A stretch of 64,000 nucleotides of DNA from Microlunatus panaciterrae (GTDB lineage: Bacteria > Actinomycetota > Actinomycetes > Propionibacteriales > Propionibacteriaceae). The notes beneath the pieces were generated by a model that was not told the origin of the DNA, did not search any database, and worked only from the letters and a program-made list of their open reading frames with translations. The stretch spans positions 3,162,001-3,226,000 of the forward strand of contig NZ_JAFBCF010000001.1 of NCBI RefSeq assembly GCF_016907535.1, given 5' to 3'. Made by a program: the position numbers and the translations under genes. This document shows, piece after piece, positions 19,920 through 28,676 of this stretch (within the stretch, counting starts at the first letter, position 1; each line of letters begins with the position of its first letter).

Positions 19920-21196
19920 CAGGCCACGACCTGCCGGGTGCGGCGCCAACGGGAGGCTGCCCGCTTGGGGTGGACCTTGACGGCCTTGGCCTCGACCGGG
20001 ATCTGCAGCGGAACGGCCTCGACCGGCAGCAGGTCCTGACCCCCGGCTGCGACCAGCCGCTCGACGAGTTTGCGGAGCTGCTTGGTGAGCGGGTCTTTCA
20101 CGCCGCTCTGCAGCAGCGGGACGCCCTGGTTGACTGCGGTGATGGCCGCCTTGGAGCGGGGAAGCTCGAGGTCGACGGAGGCGCCGATGGTGACCTCGAC
20201 GTCGGCCACCGACAGCAGCGACCCGTTGTCGGCGAAGTTCAGCACCACCTGGCGCCGTTCGACGAGCATGTCCAGCTGGGCCAGTGTGTCCAGCTCCTTG
20301 CGCATGCCACGTACGCCCGGCACGTCCATGCTGGTGAGCAGGACGAGATCGCTCGTCTGGTCCAGCGCTGCCAGGGTGTGCTCGGAGAGACCCGGTGCGG
20401 TATCCACCACGACGTAGCGGAACTCGGCGGCCAGCGTCTGCAGCAGGTGGCTGACGTCCTCACTGGTGATGCCGTCGGCGTCCGCCGGCGAGTCCGGGGC
20501 GCAGATGGCGTACAGGCCGGTCTGGTGCTGGGTCAGGAAGGTCTTGAGCACCATCGAGTCGCTCTTCGCCGAGCCTTGGACGGCCTCAGCCAGGAAGTAC
20601 TCCGGCTCCAGATCCAGTGCGCTCGCAACGTCGCCGAACTGGATGTCCAGGTCGACCAGCACGGTGGAGTTCGGTGCCGTCTGGGCGAGACCGACGGCGA
20701 TGTTCGTGGCGACGGTGGTCTTGCCCACACCACCCTTGGGGGAGACGACGCTGATCACCCGGCCAGCGGGTCGACCCGTGGCGGCGGACTGGCCCTGAAC
20801 GGGCAGCGCCACGACCGCCTGGATCCGGGCAGCCTGGGCAGCACGGTCGAGGGTCGAGCGAAGATGCAGCACGTCGGTGGACGGGTTCACGATGTCCCGC
20901 ACACCGGCGCGCAGCGCGTCGAGGGCGAGCTCCGGACCCTGGTCACTGACCAGCACGACGCTGATCTGCGGGTGCTGCTGGTGGAAGCCGGCCGCCAGCT
21001 CGAGCGCCTGCCCTGCGTCCAGCTGGCAGTCGAGGACGACCACCTCAGGCGCCGGGGCACCGTTGAGCTGCGCGAACAACGCCGACGGGTCGAGCGGGAG
21101 CGGGCCCTGCGGCAGCGCCAGGTAGTTGCCGCCGGTGGCGTCGTGGATCAGCTCCTCGAGCTCGGCAGAAGCGGTAGCGAGAACGATGCGACTCAT
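19919..21196 (-). CDS. cpaE: Pilus assembly MinD-like ATPase CpaE/TadZ
   Basis: 425 residues. An N-terminal atypical receiver-like domain (IVLATASAELEELI...VVVLDCQLDAG...VVLVSDQG) is followed by a ParA/MinD ATPase with the deviant Walker A KGGVGKTT at 154-161 and DTAPGL. TadZ/CpaE proteins localise the pilus machine. It starts with ATG at 21196, overlapping the cpaB stop by 4 bp. Confidence 0.92.
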
Positions 21197-21918
21197 TGGA
21201 ACACGCTCTTTCCGGTGACGACACTGGTGCCGCTCTCTGCGGCGTCCTTGGTTTCGTGAGACAGCCAGATGTGGCCGTTCTCGGCGGTGAAGACGATCTT
21301 TTCGGCGTCGCGGGCGCTGACGGCCAGGGTGACCATGACGCTACCCTGGGGCAGCGGGGCCGGCGTTGCTGCCGCGTCCTTGGTGTCCGTCGAGGGTGCG
21401 GGCGTGAGACCACCCTGGACCCGGGTCACCAGCACCTTGTGCAGCTGCAGGTGGGTCCCACCACCCTCAAGCGAGAGAAAGACGCCCACCGTGTCGCCCG
21501 CGTTGAGGTTGCCGCCGAGCACCCGCTGGGAGTCCAGCAGGACGGACACCTGCTGCAGCCCCTTGGGCACCTCCACTGTGCCGGCCTGGGCCAGCGAGGC
21601 CGGGTCGACGAACCGGGAGGCGAGCAGCTGCTCACCCGGCTGCAGCTCGGTGTTGGCCACCCGGCCCTTGATCTCGGCCAGGGTGGTCACGATGCCGGCC
21701 GGTACCGCCGAGGCCGGCAGCGTCTTGACGGTGACGAGGTTCGTCAGCTGGTCGCCGGACGTTCCCTCGGGGATGGGCTTGCTGACCACCAGGACGTTGA
21801 CGGTCCGCATCCCGGCCATGGCCCGCTGGTCCGCGGCGGCGACGTAGCCGAACACCAGCACCGCTCCGACCGCGGCCAGGACGACCGCCACGACGGCGGC
21901 GATGAGACGACGTTTCAC
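21193..21918 (-). CDS. cpaB: Flp pilus assembly protein CpaB/RcpC
   Basis: 241 residues. One N-terminal membrane helix (RRLIAAVVAVVLAAVGAVLVFGYV) is followed by a SAF/CpaB domain: VNVLVVSKPIPEGTSGDQLTNLVTVKTLPASAVPAGIVTTLAEIKGRVANTELQPGEQLLASRFV. The start is GTG at 21918. In Gram-negatives CpaB accompanies the secretin; there is no secretin here, so it probably acts at the single membrane or cell wall. Confidence 0.9.
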   Translation of the reverse strand: MKRRLIAAVVAVVLAAVGAVLVFGYVAAADQRAMAGMRTVNVLVVSKPIPEGTSGDQLTNLVTVKTLPASAVPAGIVTTLAEIKGRVANTELQPGEQLLASRFVDPASLAQAGTVEVPKGLQQVSVLLDSQRVLGGNLNAGDTVGVFLSLEGGGTHLQLHKVLVTRVQGGLTPAPSTDTKDAAATPAPLPQGSVMVTLAVSARDAEKIVFTAENGHIWLSHETKDAAESGTSVVTGKSVFQ

Positions 21919-21930
21919 GATGAGACTCTC

Positions 21931-22887
21931 TTATTGGGTGAGGGACACGATGGCCGCCCCCAGCTGGGGGGCGGTGGGACTGGAGGTGTAGGCCTCCGTC
22001 AGGTCCACGAACTTGGTGAAATATCCCTTGATGCAGCGCTCGCTGCCACTGCAGGGGGGATTCCAGGAATACTGGCCGGCGAAGTAGTAACCGGTCATCT
22101 TGAAGGCTGCGTAGCCGTAGATCTTGTACCAGGCGTTGTTTCCCGTACCGCCGGCCTGGTCGAAGATCGGCAGCAGCACCGTCTTGTTCTGTTGCGCCTG
22201 GAAATCGGCTGTGCTGCAGCCGGACGGCAGAGAGTTGCCAGTGCTGGAGGTGAGAACGGCCGAGATGAGGCTGTTCTTGCTGCAGGCGCCGGCATCGGGA
22301 TCGACCCAGCCGAACCCGCCGGGGACCACGTTGTTCGATGGTCCCGTGCACGAGGTGCCGGAACTCTTGCTCAAGTAGACGGTTCGCTCTGTCGTCCCGG
22401 AGGGAACCCCGCCGCCGGTCTGGGCTTTGAACTCGCACCAGGAGAACGTCAACGGCAGCACCATCGTCCCGCCGCTGGGGTAGGCCCAATTGGCAGACGA
22501 CTGTGCGCTGACCGTCTTCTGATTGATCCCGAGGACCGGCGCGAACATGTGTTTGCTGATCCCGAAGTTCTGCACTGTGACGTGACCCGTCGACGGAGCC
22601 AGCGCGGGAGTGATGACGATCGGCGTGGCCGTGCCGTTGTTGAGGTTGGCGCTGGCAAAGGTCAGCGCGGTCTGAGAGGGCGTCCCGCAGTTGTTGCGGG
22701 AACAGTCCTGAGCGATGGCGAGGGCGGCCGCGTCGGCACCCGCCTGCAGCTGCTGACGTTCGGCCCACATGCCCGCGACGTCGATGGAGATGGCGGCGAA
22801 ACCCATCAGCGGGATGATCAGCAGCGCGACCATGACGCTGACAGCGCCGCGCTCCGTCTTCCGACGCGGACTTTTCAGCCGTTGCAC
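21931..22887 (-). CDS. TadG-like pseudopilin/surface protein with Tad domain
   Basis: 318 residues. RGAVSVMVALLIIPLMGFAAISIDVAGMWAERQQLQAGADAAALAIAQ (about 13-60) is the Tad-domain signature: a pilin-like membrane helix followed by the conserved ADAAALA. The rest is an extracellular domain of about 255 residues with about ten Cys residues and many Ser/Thr/Gly, with no recognised domain; it may present a surface function at the pilus. It overlaps the tadE stop by 13 bp. Confidence 0.85.
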   Translation of the reverse strand: MQRLKSPRRKTERGAVSVMVALLIIPLMGFAAISIDVAGMWAERQQLQAGADAAALAIAQDCSRNNCGTPSQTALTFASANLNNGTATPIVITPALAPSTGHVTVQNFGISKHMFAPVLGINQKTVSAQSSANWAYPSGGTMVLPLTFSWCEFKAQTGGGVPSGTTERTVYLSKSSGTSCTGPSNNVVPGGFGWVDPDAGACSKNSLISAVLTSSTGNSLPSGCSTADFQAQQNKTVLLPIFDQAGGTGNNAWYKIYGYAAFKMTGYYFAGQYSWNPPCSGSERCIKGYFTKFVDLTEAYTSSPTAPQLGAAIVSLTQ

Positions 22888-23264
22888 CGCATGACTCCCT
22901 TTCCCCTGAGTGTGATGGTGGTACCGAAGAACCCACTGAGGAAGCTCATCGGATAGGTGACCTGCACCGTCGCCGTGGGCGTCGGTGTCGCGGCGGTGAC
23001 CACGCAGGTGCCGGGCGTGACGCTGATCTGCGTGTCCGTCAGGTTGAGCGTCGGTGCTGCATTCTTTGCTGCCGTCTTGGCGGCGGCGACGTTGTTGTTC
23101 AGCGCCATCACCCGGACGCCTTCGCGGGCGGCGCCCGACAGGGTGGTCTGGATGTTGTAGGCCCGGCCGAACTCGGCGATCCCCAACACGAGCAGCAGCA
23201 GCATCGGGACGATCAGGGCGAACTCCACAACGGCGGCCCCGCGTTCACTGCGTTGGCGTTTCAT
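22875..23264 (-). CDS. tadE: TadE family pseudopilin
   Basis: 129 residues. MKRQRSERGAAVVEFALIVPMLLLLVLGIAEFGRAYNIQ has the TadE pattern: a basic leader, Gly at the cleavage site, an Ala-rich start and Glu at mature position 5. I chose ATG at 23264, which has a purine-rich ggggggaagag ribosome-binding site directly before it; the longer open frame crosses the hairpin after flp. It is the second gene of the Tad operon. Confidence 0.9.
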   Translation of the reverse strand: MKRQRSERGAAVVEFALIVPMLLLLVLGIAEFGRAYNIQTTLSGAAREGVRVMALNNNVAAAKTAAKNAAPTLNLTDTQISVTPGTCVVTAATPTPTATVQVTYPMSFLSGFFGTTITLRGKGVMRCNG

Positions 23265-23305
23265 CTCTTCCCCCCGGTAGATGTGATCCAGCTGGCCTGG
23301 TGAGG

Positions 23306-23343
23306 CCCGGCGCAGCACCCCTGGAGCGGGGTGCTGCGCCGGG
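23306..23343 (-). other. Perfect 16-bp intercistronic hairpin between flp and tadE
   Basis: cccggcgcagcacccc at 23306-23321 pairs perfectly with ggggtgctgcgccggg at 23328-23343 around the loop tggagc. It lies in the 103-bp gap between the major pilin gene and the assembly genes and has no U-tract. Such stems commonly stabilise the upstream message or act as a leaky terminator, giving much more pilin than assembly protein. Confidence 0.75.
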
Positions 23344-23367
23344 GCATTCACCCGTGGAGCCGATGGC

Positions 23368-23586
23368 TCACGGAGCGGCCGGAGCGGCCGGCAGCTTGTT
23401 GCTGACCGAGGTGAACAGCGCGTTCAGCTGCCCACCGAGGGTGGTGACGGCGACGATGATGACGACAGCGATCAGGCCGACGAGCAGGCCGTACTCGACA
23501 GCGGTCGCGCCGCGGTCCTTACGTCCCTCGAAACGGTCCTGGACGAAGCCGAGGATGGTGTACAGGTAGGCGACTGCACCGGTCAT
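23368..23586 (-). CDS. flp: Flp-type major pilin
   Basis: 72 residues. The leader ends at RKDRG (Gly26) and the mature pilin begins ATAVEYGLLVGLIAVVIIVAV, with the conserved Glu at +5 and Tyr at +6 of the Flp family. The leader is long (26 residues) and partly hydrophobic. The mature pilin is about 46 residues with a Pro/Ala-rich end. The ATG is followed by eight assembly genes in the same direction, making a complete locus. A TetR-type inverted repeat lies 95 bp upstream. Confidence 0.93.
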   Translation of the reverse strand: MTGAVAYLYTILGFVQDRFEGRKDRGATAVEYGLLVGLIAVVIIVAVTTLGGQLNALFTSVSNKLPAAPAAP

Positions 23587-23680
23587 GGTGACTCCTTGGG
23601 TTAGCGACCCCGGATGCTCCCGGAGTAACGAAGTTTGTGTGCCGGTCCGAGTGGATCGGCGTTGATGAGAACTCTGACAG

Positions 23681-23703
23681 AAGTTTGCGGGATATGCAAA
23701 CTT
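23681..23703. promoter_or_regulatory. Candidate TetR operator upstream of flp
   Basis: Perfect 8-bp inverted repeat aagtttgc / gcaaactt (23681-23688 and 23696-23703) with a 7-bp spacer. It matches 18 of 23 positions with the repeat upstream of the neighbouring tetR gene when both are read in the same orientation. The gap 23587-23982 holds only this site, the second site and the two promoters. Confidence 0.65.
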
Positions 23704-23924
23704 GTTGGGGCGGCGAACTTGCTGTTTAGGTGACGGAAGTGGTTTGCTTGCCCCCGCTTGAGTGCGCTGAGGGATGTCCCTGAGGCGCAGTACCGCCTTT
23801 CCTGGGCCTCAAGAAGACCTTAAGGTCCACTCAAGATGTGCGGCCCAACCTCAAGAAAGGACCCTCGTGGACATCCCCGAGTCGGCCCCAGCCGAGCTCC
23901 TCCGACGTCAAGTCTCAAAGTTTG

Positions 23925-23950
23925 CGAAGTTTGCGAGATCTGCAACTTCG
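23925..23950. promoter_or_regulatory. Candidate TetR operator upstream of tetR
   Basis: cgaagtttgc (23925-23934), 7-bp spacer gagatct, gcaacttcg (23942-23950). An additional copy of the half-site agtttgcg precedes it at about 23918. It covers the -35 region of the presumed tetR promoter (TACAGT at 23970-23975), fitting autorepression. Confidence 0.65.
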
Positions 23951-23982
23951 CTGCCTGTGCACCAGGGGTTACAGTGGTGACC

Positions 23983-24675
23983 ATGAGCGAATCGGGGATC
24001 GGCCTAAGAGAGATGAAGAAGCAGATGACCCGCGAGTCAATCGCGGACGCTGCCCTACAACTGGCCCTGGAAAAGGGCCTTGACCACGTCACCATCGAGG
24101 AGATCGCCCATGTGGCGTTCGTCTCGCCACGGACGTTTTCCAACTATTTCACCTGCAAGGAGGAGGCGGTTGTCGCCGCCGGAACTCAGGACACGCCGGG
24201 CATCATCGAGGACTTTCTCGCTGTCGACCCGGCCGAGCCGACGCTGAAGGCGTTGGCCACCATCCTGATCGAGAGGGCCAAGGTCGTCTCGCCGGAACAG
24301 CTGACACTGAGTCTCCAGAAGATGGCGCTGGCGGAGCAGCATCCTTCGCTGCGGCCGTTCCAGACGGCCCAGTACGAGGACTTCGAAGCGGCGTTGCGGG
24401 AGGCGGTGGCGACCAGATCCGGGACCGACGTCGACAGCGACATGTACCCCTGGCTGGTGACCGCCGCTGCCATCGCCGGCGTCAAGTCGGCGACGCGGAT
24501 GTGGGCACTGTCGGGGGCTGACCCCAAGCTGTTGCCAGAACTCCTCCAGGTCGCCTTCGACCAGATCCGTGAGGGTCTGCCGGCACCTCGCCGGCCCAAG
24601 GCGCAACCCGCGGCGTCCGACGCCGAGTCCACGCCCACCGAGAACCATCACGTGGAGTTCAGCGACGCCGGCTAA
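23983..24675 (+). CDS. TetR/AcrR family regulator, likely controller of the Tad operon
   Basis: 230 residues. The N-terminal HTH is TRESIADAALQLALEKGLDHVTIEEIAHVAFVSPRTFSNYFTCKEEAVV, with the TetR-typical NYF.CKE helix end. The C-terminal ligand domain is unassigned and ends in a Pro/Ala-rich tail. The start is ATG at 23983 (or GTG two codons earlier), only 7 bp after TACAGT, so the mRNA is probably leaderless; the open frame continues upstream but runs through the operator. It is divergent from flp and shares a matching inverted repeat with it, hence the proposed regulation. The inducer is unknown. Confidence 0.88.
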   Translation: MSESGIGLREMKKQMTRESIADAALQLALEKGLDHVTIEEIAHVAFVSPRTFSNYFTCKEEAVVAAGTQDTPGIIEDFLAVDPAEPTLKALATILIERAKVVSPEQLTLSLQKMALAEQHPSLRPFQTAQYEDFEAALREAVATRSGTDVDSDMYPWLVTAAAIAGVKSATRMWALSGADPKLLPELLQVAFDQIREGLPAPRRPKAQPAASDAESTPTENHHVEFSDAG

Positions 24676-24680
24676 CCACC

Positions 24681-25157
24681 CCCTGAGCCTGTCGAAGGGC
24701 GGTTCAACGCACGTGCCCTGAGCTTGTCGAAGGGCGGTTCTGCACCCGTGCCCTGAGCCCGTCGAAGGGCGGTTCTGCACCCGTGCCCTGAGCTTGTCGA
24801 AGGGCGCCAGTTCCGGGGTCTTCGACAGGCTCAGACCACGTGGTTGCCATCCGTGCCCTGAGCTTGTCGAAGGGCATCAGTTTCGGGGTCTTCGACAGGC
24901 TCAGACCACGTGGTTGCCATCCGCGCCCTGAGTTTGTCGAAGGGCGTCAGTTCCAGGTCTTCGACAGGCTCAGACCACGTGGTTGCCATCCGCGCCCTGA
25001 GCTTGTCGAAGGGCGTTGCCAGTGGGTCTTCGACAGGCTCAGACCACGTGGTTGCCATCCGCGCCCTGAGCTTGTCGAAGGGCATCAGTTTCGGGGTCTT
25101 CGACAGGCTCAGACCGCGTGGGCATCGGGGTCTTCGACAGGCTCAGACCGCCTGGTG
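24681..25157. repeat. REP-like array of CCCTGAGCYTGTCGAAGGGC and its inverse
   Basis: The 20-bp element ccctgagcctgtcgaagggc and variants occur eight times (first at 24681; then near 24716, 24751, 24786, 24856, 24926, 24996 and 25065). From 24820 its inverse (tcttcgacaggctcag) alternates with it. Units marked by tggttgccatcc start at 24841, 24911, 24980 and 25049, a 69-70-bp period. Each unit can fold into a hairpin between direct and inverted copies. Open frames through the array are artefacts of the repeat. Confidence 0.9.
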
Positions 25158-25413
25158 CCGGATGGCTGTTTCCTTGCCGTGGCAGTGGTTTCGGCTGCTC
25201 AAGAGTCGCTGGATTGAGGACGATTGTCGATCTTGTCGGTGATTTGCGCGTCGAGTTGTCGGCGGGGCGATCGGGGCCCTAGTCTGGTCCCGTCCGAACC
25301 CCGATGATCATCGGCCCCGCGGCAGCTTCGAGCGGGCGGCAAATTCCGGCAGCGTCGCCGTTCCTGTCCCGTTCTGTCCCAGGTGCAGCCGCGCGCTGCA
25401 AGAAAGCACGATC
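25158..25413. other. Intergenic remainder after the repeat array
   Basis: No gene is supported. It contains a 14-bp perfect palindrome ccgatgatcatcgg at 25301-25314, about 100 bp before the PQ-loop gene, which may be an operator or chance. Confidence 0.35.
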
Positions 25414-26022
25414 ATGATCATCGAATCCCTCGGCTGGGCGGCGGGCGTCTACAGCGCCTGCGTCTTCGCCCCTCAGGTCATCCGGCTCCTTCGGTCCCGG
25501 ACCTCGGCCGGCGTCTCGGTGATGGCCTGGCAGACCATGGTGGGGACCAACCTCGCCTGGGCCAGCCACGGAGTGCTGTTCGCACACCCGAACATCTGGT
25601 TGCCCAACCTCGTCCTGCTGTCCTGTGTGGTGACCATTCTCGGGCTGATCCGGCGGGACCGTCAGCTGAGCTGGTTGCCGTTGCTGGCGCCCGGTCTCGC
25701 GCTCGGCGCGGTCACGGTCGCCCTCGACGTCTGGGCGGGGCCGCTGGCGTTCGCCATCGCGGCCTTCCTGCCGTCGGCCATCGCCCAGCTGGTGCAGTTC
25801 CAACTGCTGGTCAACGCCCCGAACATCCGCGGCGTCTCGTTGCCGTTCCTGTTCATGAACGTGCTGAACCAGGTGCTCTGGTTCAGCTGGGCCGTGCTGG
25901 CGGGGGACGAGTCGCTGATCCTGGTCGCGAGCGCCGCCGGAGTGCTGATGCTGCTCAACTGCACCTGGGGGCTGCTGCGCCGCTTCCGGATTGTGCGGGC
26001 CAGGCTCGCCACCCTCTACTGA
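25414..26022 (+). CDS. PQ-loop family membrane protein (SemiSWEET/KDEL-receptor-like fold)
   Basis: 202 residues, six to seven predicted membrane helices. FAPQVIRLLRSRTSAGVSVMAWQTMVGTNLAW near 22-53 is a clear PQ-loop; the second half (FLPSAIAQLVQFQLLVNAPNIRGVSLPFLFMNVLNQVLW) is a diverged second repeat. PQ-loop proteins carry sugars or amino acids; the substrate here cannot be inferred. The ATG follows a weak aagaaag site; the gene stands alone between the repeat array and a PBP gene. Confidence 0.85.
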   Translation: MIIESLGWAAGVYSACVFAPQVIRLLRSRTSAGVSVMAWQTMVGTNLAWASHGVLFAHPNIWLPNLVLLSCVVTILGLIRRDRQLSWLPLLAPGLALGAVTVALDVWAGPLAFAIAAFLPSAIAQLVQFQLLVNAPNIRGVSLPFLFMNVLNQVLWFSWAVLAGDESLILVASAAGVLMLLNCTWGLLRRFRIVRARLATLY

Positions 26023-26107
26023 CCCGGGTCGACCTGCCGACCGCTGGGCAACGCAACGTTGCCTGTTTGTTACTCACTTTCCAGCGCTCTGATCGTAGCC
26101 TGGCGTC

Positions 26108-28609
26108 ATGCTCGGCACCCCGAAGCGCATCCTGCACCTCGGCTATGCGCTGGCGATGTTCCTCGTCACCAGCGTGCTGGTCGGGGTGCTGGTGGCCGGG
26201 CTCGTCGTCCCCGTCGCAGGTCTTGCCGGGATGGGCAGCCGAGCGGCCGCACGGGAGCTTGAGAGTCTCCCCGAGGCCCTGGTGACGCCGCCCCAACCAG
26301 AGGGCTCCAAGATCCTGCTGGGGGATGGCTCGGTGCTGGCCTACCTGTACGACCAGAACCGGGTGTACGTACCGCTGTCGAAGATCGCTCCGATCATGCG
26401 GCAGGCGCAGCTGGCCATCGAGGACCACCGCTTCTACGAGCACGGCGCGCTGGACGTCAAGGCGACGTTGCGAGCCTTCATCCGCAACTCCTCCGCGGGC
26501 GGACCCACCCAGGGCGGCTCAACGATCACGCAGCAGTACGTCAAGATGGTGCAGATCGAGAAGGCCCGGCAGGCCGGGGACCTGGAAGGGATCAAGGCGG
26601 CCCAGGAGACGACCTACGCCCGAAAGATCCAGGAACTGCGCTACGCCACGTCGCTGGAGCAGAAGCTCAATAAGGACCAGATCCTCGAGCGCTATCTCAA
26701 CATCGCCTACTACGGCGACGGCGCCTACGGCGTCGAGGCGGCCGCCCGTCACTACTTCGGCATCAGTGCCGCCAAGCTCAGCCTGCCGCAGGCCGCGATG
26801 CTGGCCGGGCTGGTGCAGAACCCCGATGCCCATAACCCTGTTCGCGACCTGGCCGCCGCCATGCAACGACGCGACGAGGTGCTGAACCGGATGGCGGAGC
26901 TGGCGGTGATCACACCGGGCCAGGCCACCGCTGCCAAGAAGGTCAGGTTCGACCGCACGAAGGTCACCACCGTCCGCAACGGGTGCGTCGGCACGAAGTA
27001 TCCGTTCCTCTGCCAGTACGTGGAGCAGTCGCTGGAGAAGTCGCCGAGCCTCGGGCGAACGGTCGAGGATCGGGTCAACATGATCAAGAGGGGCGGGCTC
27101 ACGGTCCAGACCAAGATCGACCAGAGGAGCCAGCGGACAGCGCAGAAGGCCATCAACCGGGTCATCGACCCGAGGGACCCGGTGATCTCGACCATGGACA
27201 TGATCCAACCCGGCACCGGACTGATCATCGCCATGGCGCAGAGCCGACCGGTGATGGGTGCCAGGATCAGGAAGGGCGAAACCTACTGGAACTACTCCGT
27301 CGAGCCATCGATGGGCGGGGCCCAGGGATACCAGGCAGGGTCCACCTTCAAGGCCTTCACCGCGGCAGCGGCCCTCGAGAAGGGCATCCCGCTCACCAAG
27401 AAGTTCAACGCGCAGCGCACGATGAACTACTCCGGCCGGGCGTTCGAGAGCTGCCACGGTCGACGGCACGTCTATGGCAGTTGGAAGGTGAGCAACTCGA
27501 CCGGCTACAACGGCGTGATGGACATGTACAAGGGCACCCAGATGTCGGTCAACAACTACTATGTCCAGCTGGAGCTGGCCACCGGGATGTGCCGGGTGAC
27601 CAAGATGGCCAAGAGGCTCGGCGTCAAGAGCAGCTCGGCCGGCCGTGACCTGGTGGACTTCTACCAGGACAAGCCGGCCTTCACCCTGGGCTCAGTCGAG
27701 GTCAGCCCGATGTCGATGGCCGAGGCCTATGCGACGTTCGCGGCCCGGGGGATCCACTGCAACCCGATCATCATCTCCAAGATCATCACCCGCAACGGCA
27801 AGGAGCTGGCTGCTCCGAGTGCCGACTGCAAGCGGGTGCTCTCCGCCAAGGTGGCCGATGGGATGAACAAGCTGCTCGGGACGGTGATGTCCAAGGGGAC
27901 CGGTCTGCGGGCACGCATCTCCGACGGCCGTGACCAGGCTGGCAAGACCGGCACCATCGACAGTGCCGAGGCGGTCTGGTTCGTGGGCTATACCCCCGAC
28001 ATCGCCGGCGTGGCGATGATCTCGATCGACAACCAGAAGAAGCCGTTCCGGAAGGGCAAGAAGGGCTTCCGCCACGGCGGCGTCAAGGGCTACACCCTTC
28101 CGCACTCGGGCACCTACCTCGAGGGTTCCGGCGGTGGTGACGCGGGCATGAAGATCTGGAAGCCGGTGATGGAGAAGTATCTGCGGCATGTGCCCAAGTC
28201 GAAGTTCAAGGCGCCGCCGAAGGTGATCGACCAGGGCCGCTCGGTGCGTCTGCCGGACGTCTGTGGCATGAGCGTCCGCCGGGCGACGAAGCTGTTGGAG
28301 CGGAAGGGCTTCACCGTCACCAACGGCTACACCTACAGCAGCAGGCCCAGCGGCACCCTGCTCGGCATCTCACCCTGCCGGGGCATCGTGAGGGAGTTCA
28401 GCACGATCTACATCGTGTACTCGGCTGGTGAGGATCCCGCGATCGTCGCGGCCCGCCGCAGAGCAGCGGCTGACCGGGCCCGGGCCCAGGCGCGGGCGCA
28501 GGCGGAGGCCAAGCGGGCTGCGCAGAAGAGGGCGGCCGAGCAGAAGAAGGCCGCCGAGAAGAAGGCTGCCCAGAAGAAGGCGGCGGAACAGAAGAAGGGC
28601 AAGGGCTGA
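26108..28609 (+). CDS. Class A penicillin-binding protein with PASTA domain
   Basis: 833-residue bifunctional peptidoglycan synthase. An N-terminal membrane anchor precedes the GT51 glycosyltransferase domain with catalytic Glu105 in AIEDHRFYEHGALD and the GGSTITQQYVK motif. The transpeptidase has STFK (Ser412, Lys415), SVN (480-482) and KTGT (613-616). A single PASTA domain (about 707-775, VRLPDVCGMSVRRATKLLERKGFTV) and a long Lys/Ala-rich coiled tail follow. The ATG lies 6 bp after TAGCCT (26096-26101) without a ribosome-binding site, suggesting a leaderless mRNA. Confidence 0.95.
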   Translation: MLGTPKRILHLGYALAMFLVTSVLVGVLVAGLVVPVAGLAGMGSRAAARELESLPEALVTPPQPEGSKILLGDGSVLAYLYDQNRVYVPLSKIAPIMRQAQLAIEDHRFYEHGALDVKATLRAFIRNSSAGGPTQGGSTITQQYVKMVQIEKARQAGDLEGIKAAQETTYARKIQELRYATSLEQKLNKDQILERYLNIAYYGDGAYGVEAAARHYFGISAAKLSLPQAAMLAGLVQNPDAHNPVRDLAAAMQRRDEVLNRMAELAVITPGQATAAKKVRFDRTKVTTVRNGCVGTKYPFLCQYVEQSLEKSPSLGRTVEDRVNMIKRGGLTVQTKIDQRSQRTAQKAINRVIDPRDPVISTMDMIQPGTGLIIAMAQSRPVMGARIRKGETYWNYSVEPSMGGAQGYQAGSTFKAFTAAAALEKGIPLTKKFNAQRTMNYSGRAFESCHGRRHVYGSWKVSNSTGYNGVMDMYKGTQMSVNNYYVQLELATGMCRVTKMAKRLGVKSSSAGRDLVDFYQDKPAFTLGSVEVSPMSMAEAYATFAARGIHCNPIIISKIITRNGKELAAPSADCKRVLSAKVADGMNKLLGTVMSKGTGLRARISDGRDQAGKTGTIDSAEAVWFVGYTPDIAGVAMISIDNQKKPFRKGKKGFRHGGVKGYTLPHSGTYLEGSGGGDAGMKIWKPVMEKYLRHVPKSKFKAPPKVIDQGRSVRLPDVCGMSVRRATKLLERKGFTVTNGYTYSSRPSGTLLGISPCRGIVREFSTIYIVYSAGEDPAIVAARRRAAADRARAQARAQAEAKRAAQKRAAEQKKAAEKKAAQKKAAEQKKGKG

Positions 28610-28676
28610 GCCGGCTCGTCGTGGCCCACTGGTGGACGGGAGGATTCGCCGTCCCCGCCCGGACTAGATTTGTCCC

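Noticed and set aside
23836-23982. 49-residue N-terminal extension of the TetR protein
   Set aside because: It would cover the operator and promoter; the HTH begins at the expected distance from the ATG at 23983.
24681-25157. CRISPR array
   Set aside because: The repeats are palindromic and the intervening sequences are themselves repeated rather than unique spacers; there are no cas genes.
24831-25217. Small open frames made of the repeat units
   Set aside because: They translate the REP-like units in both directions and have no start signals.
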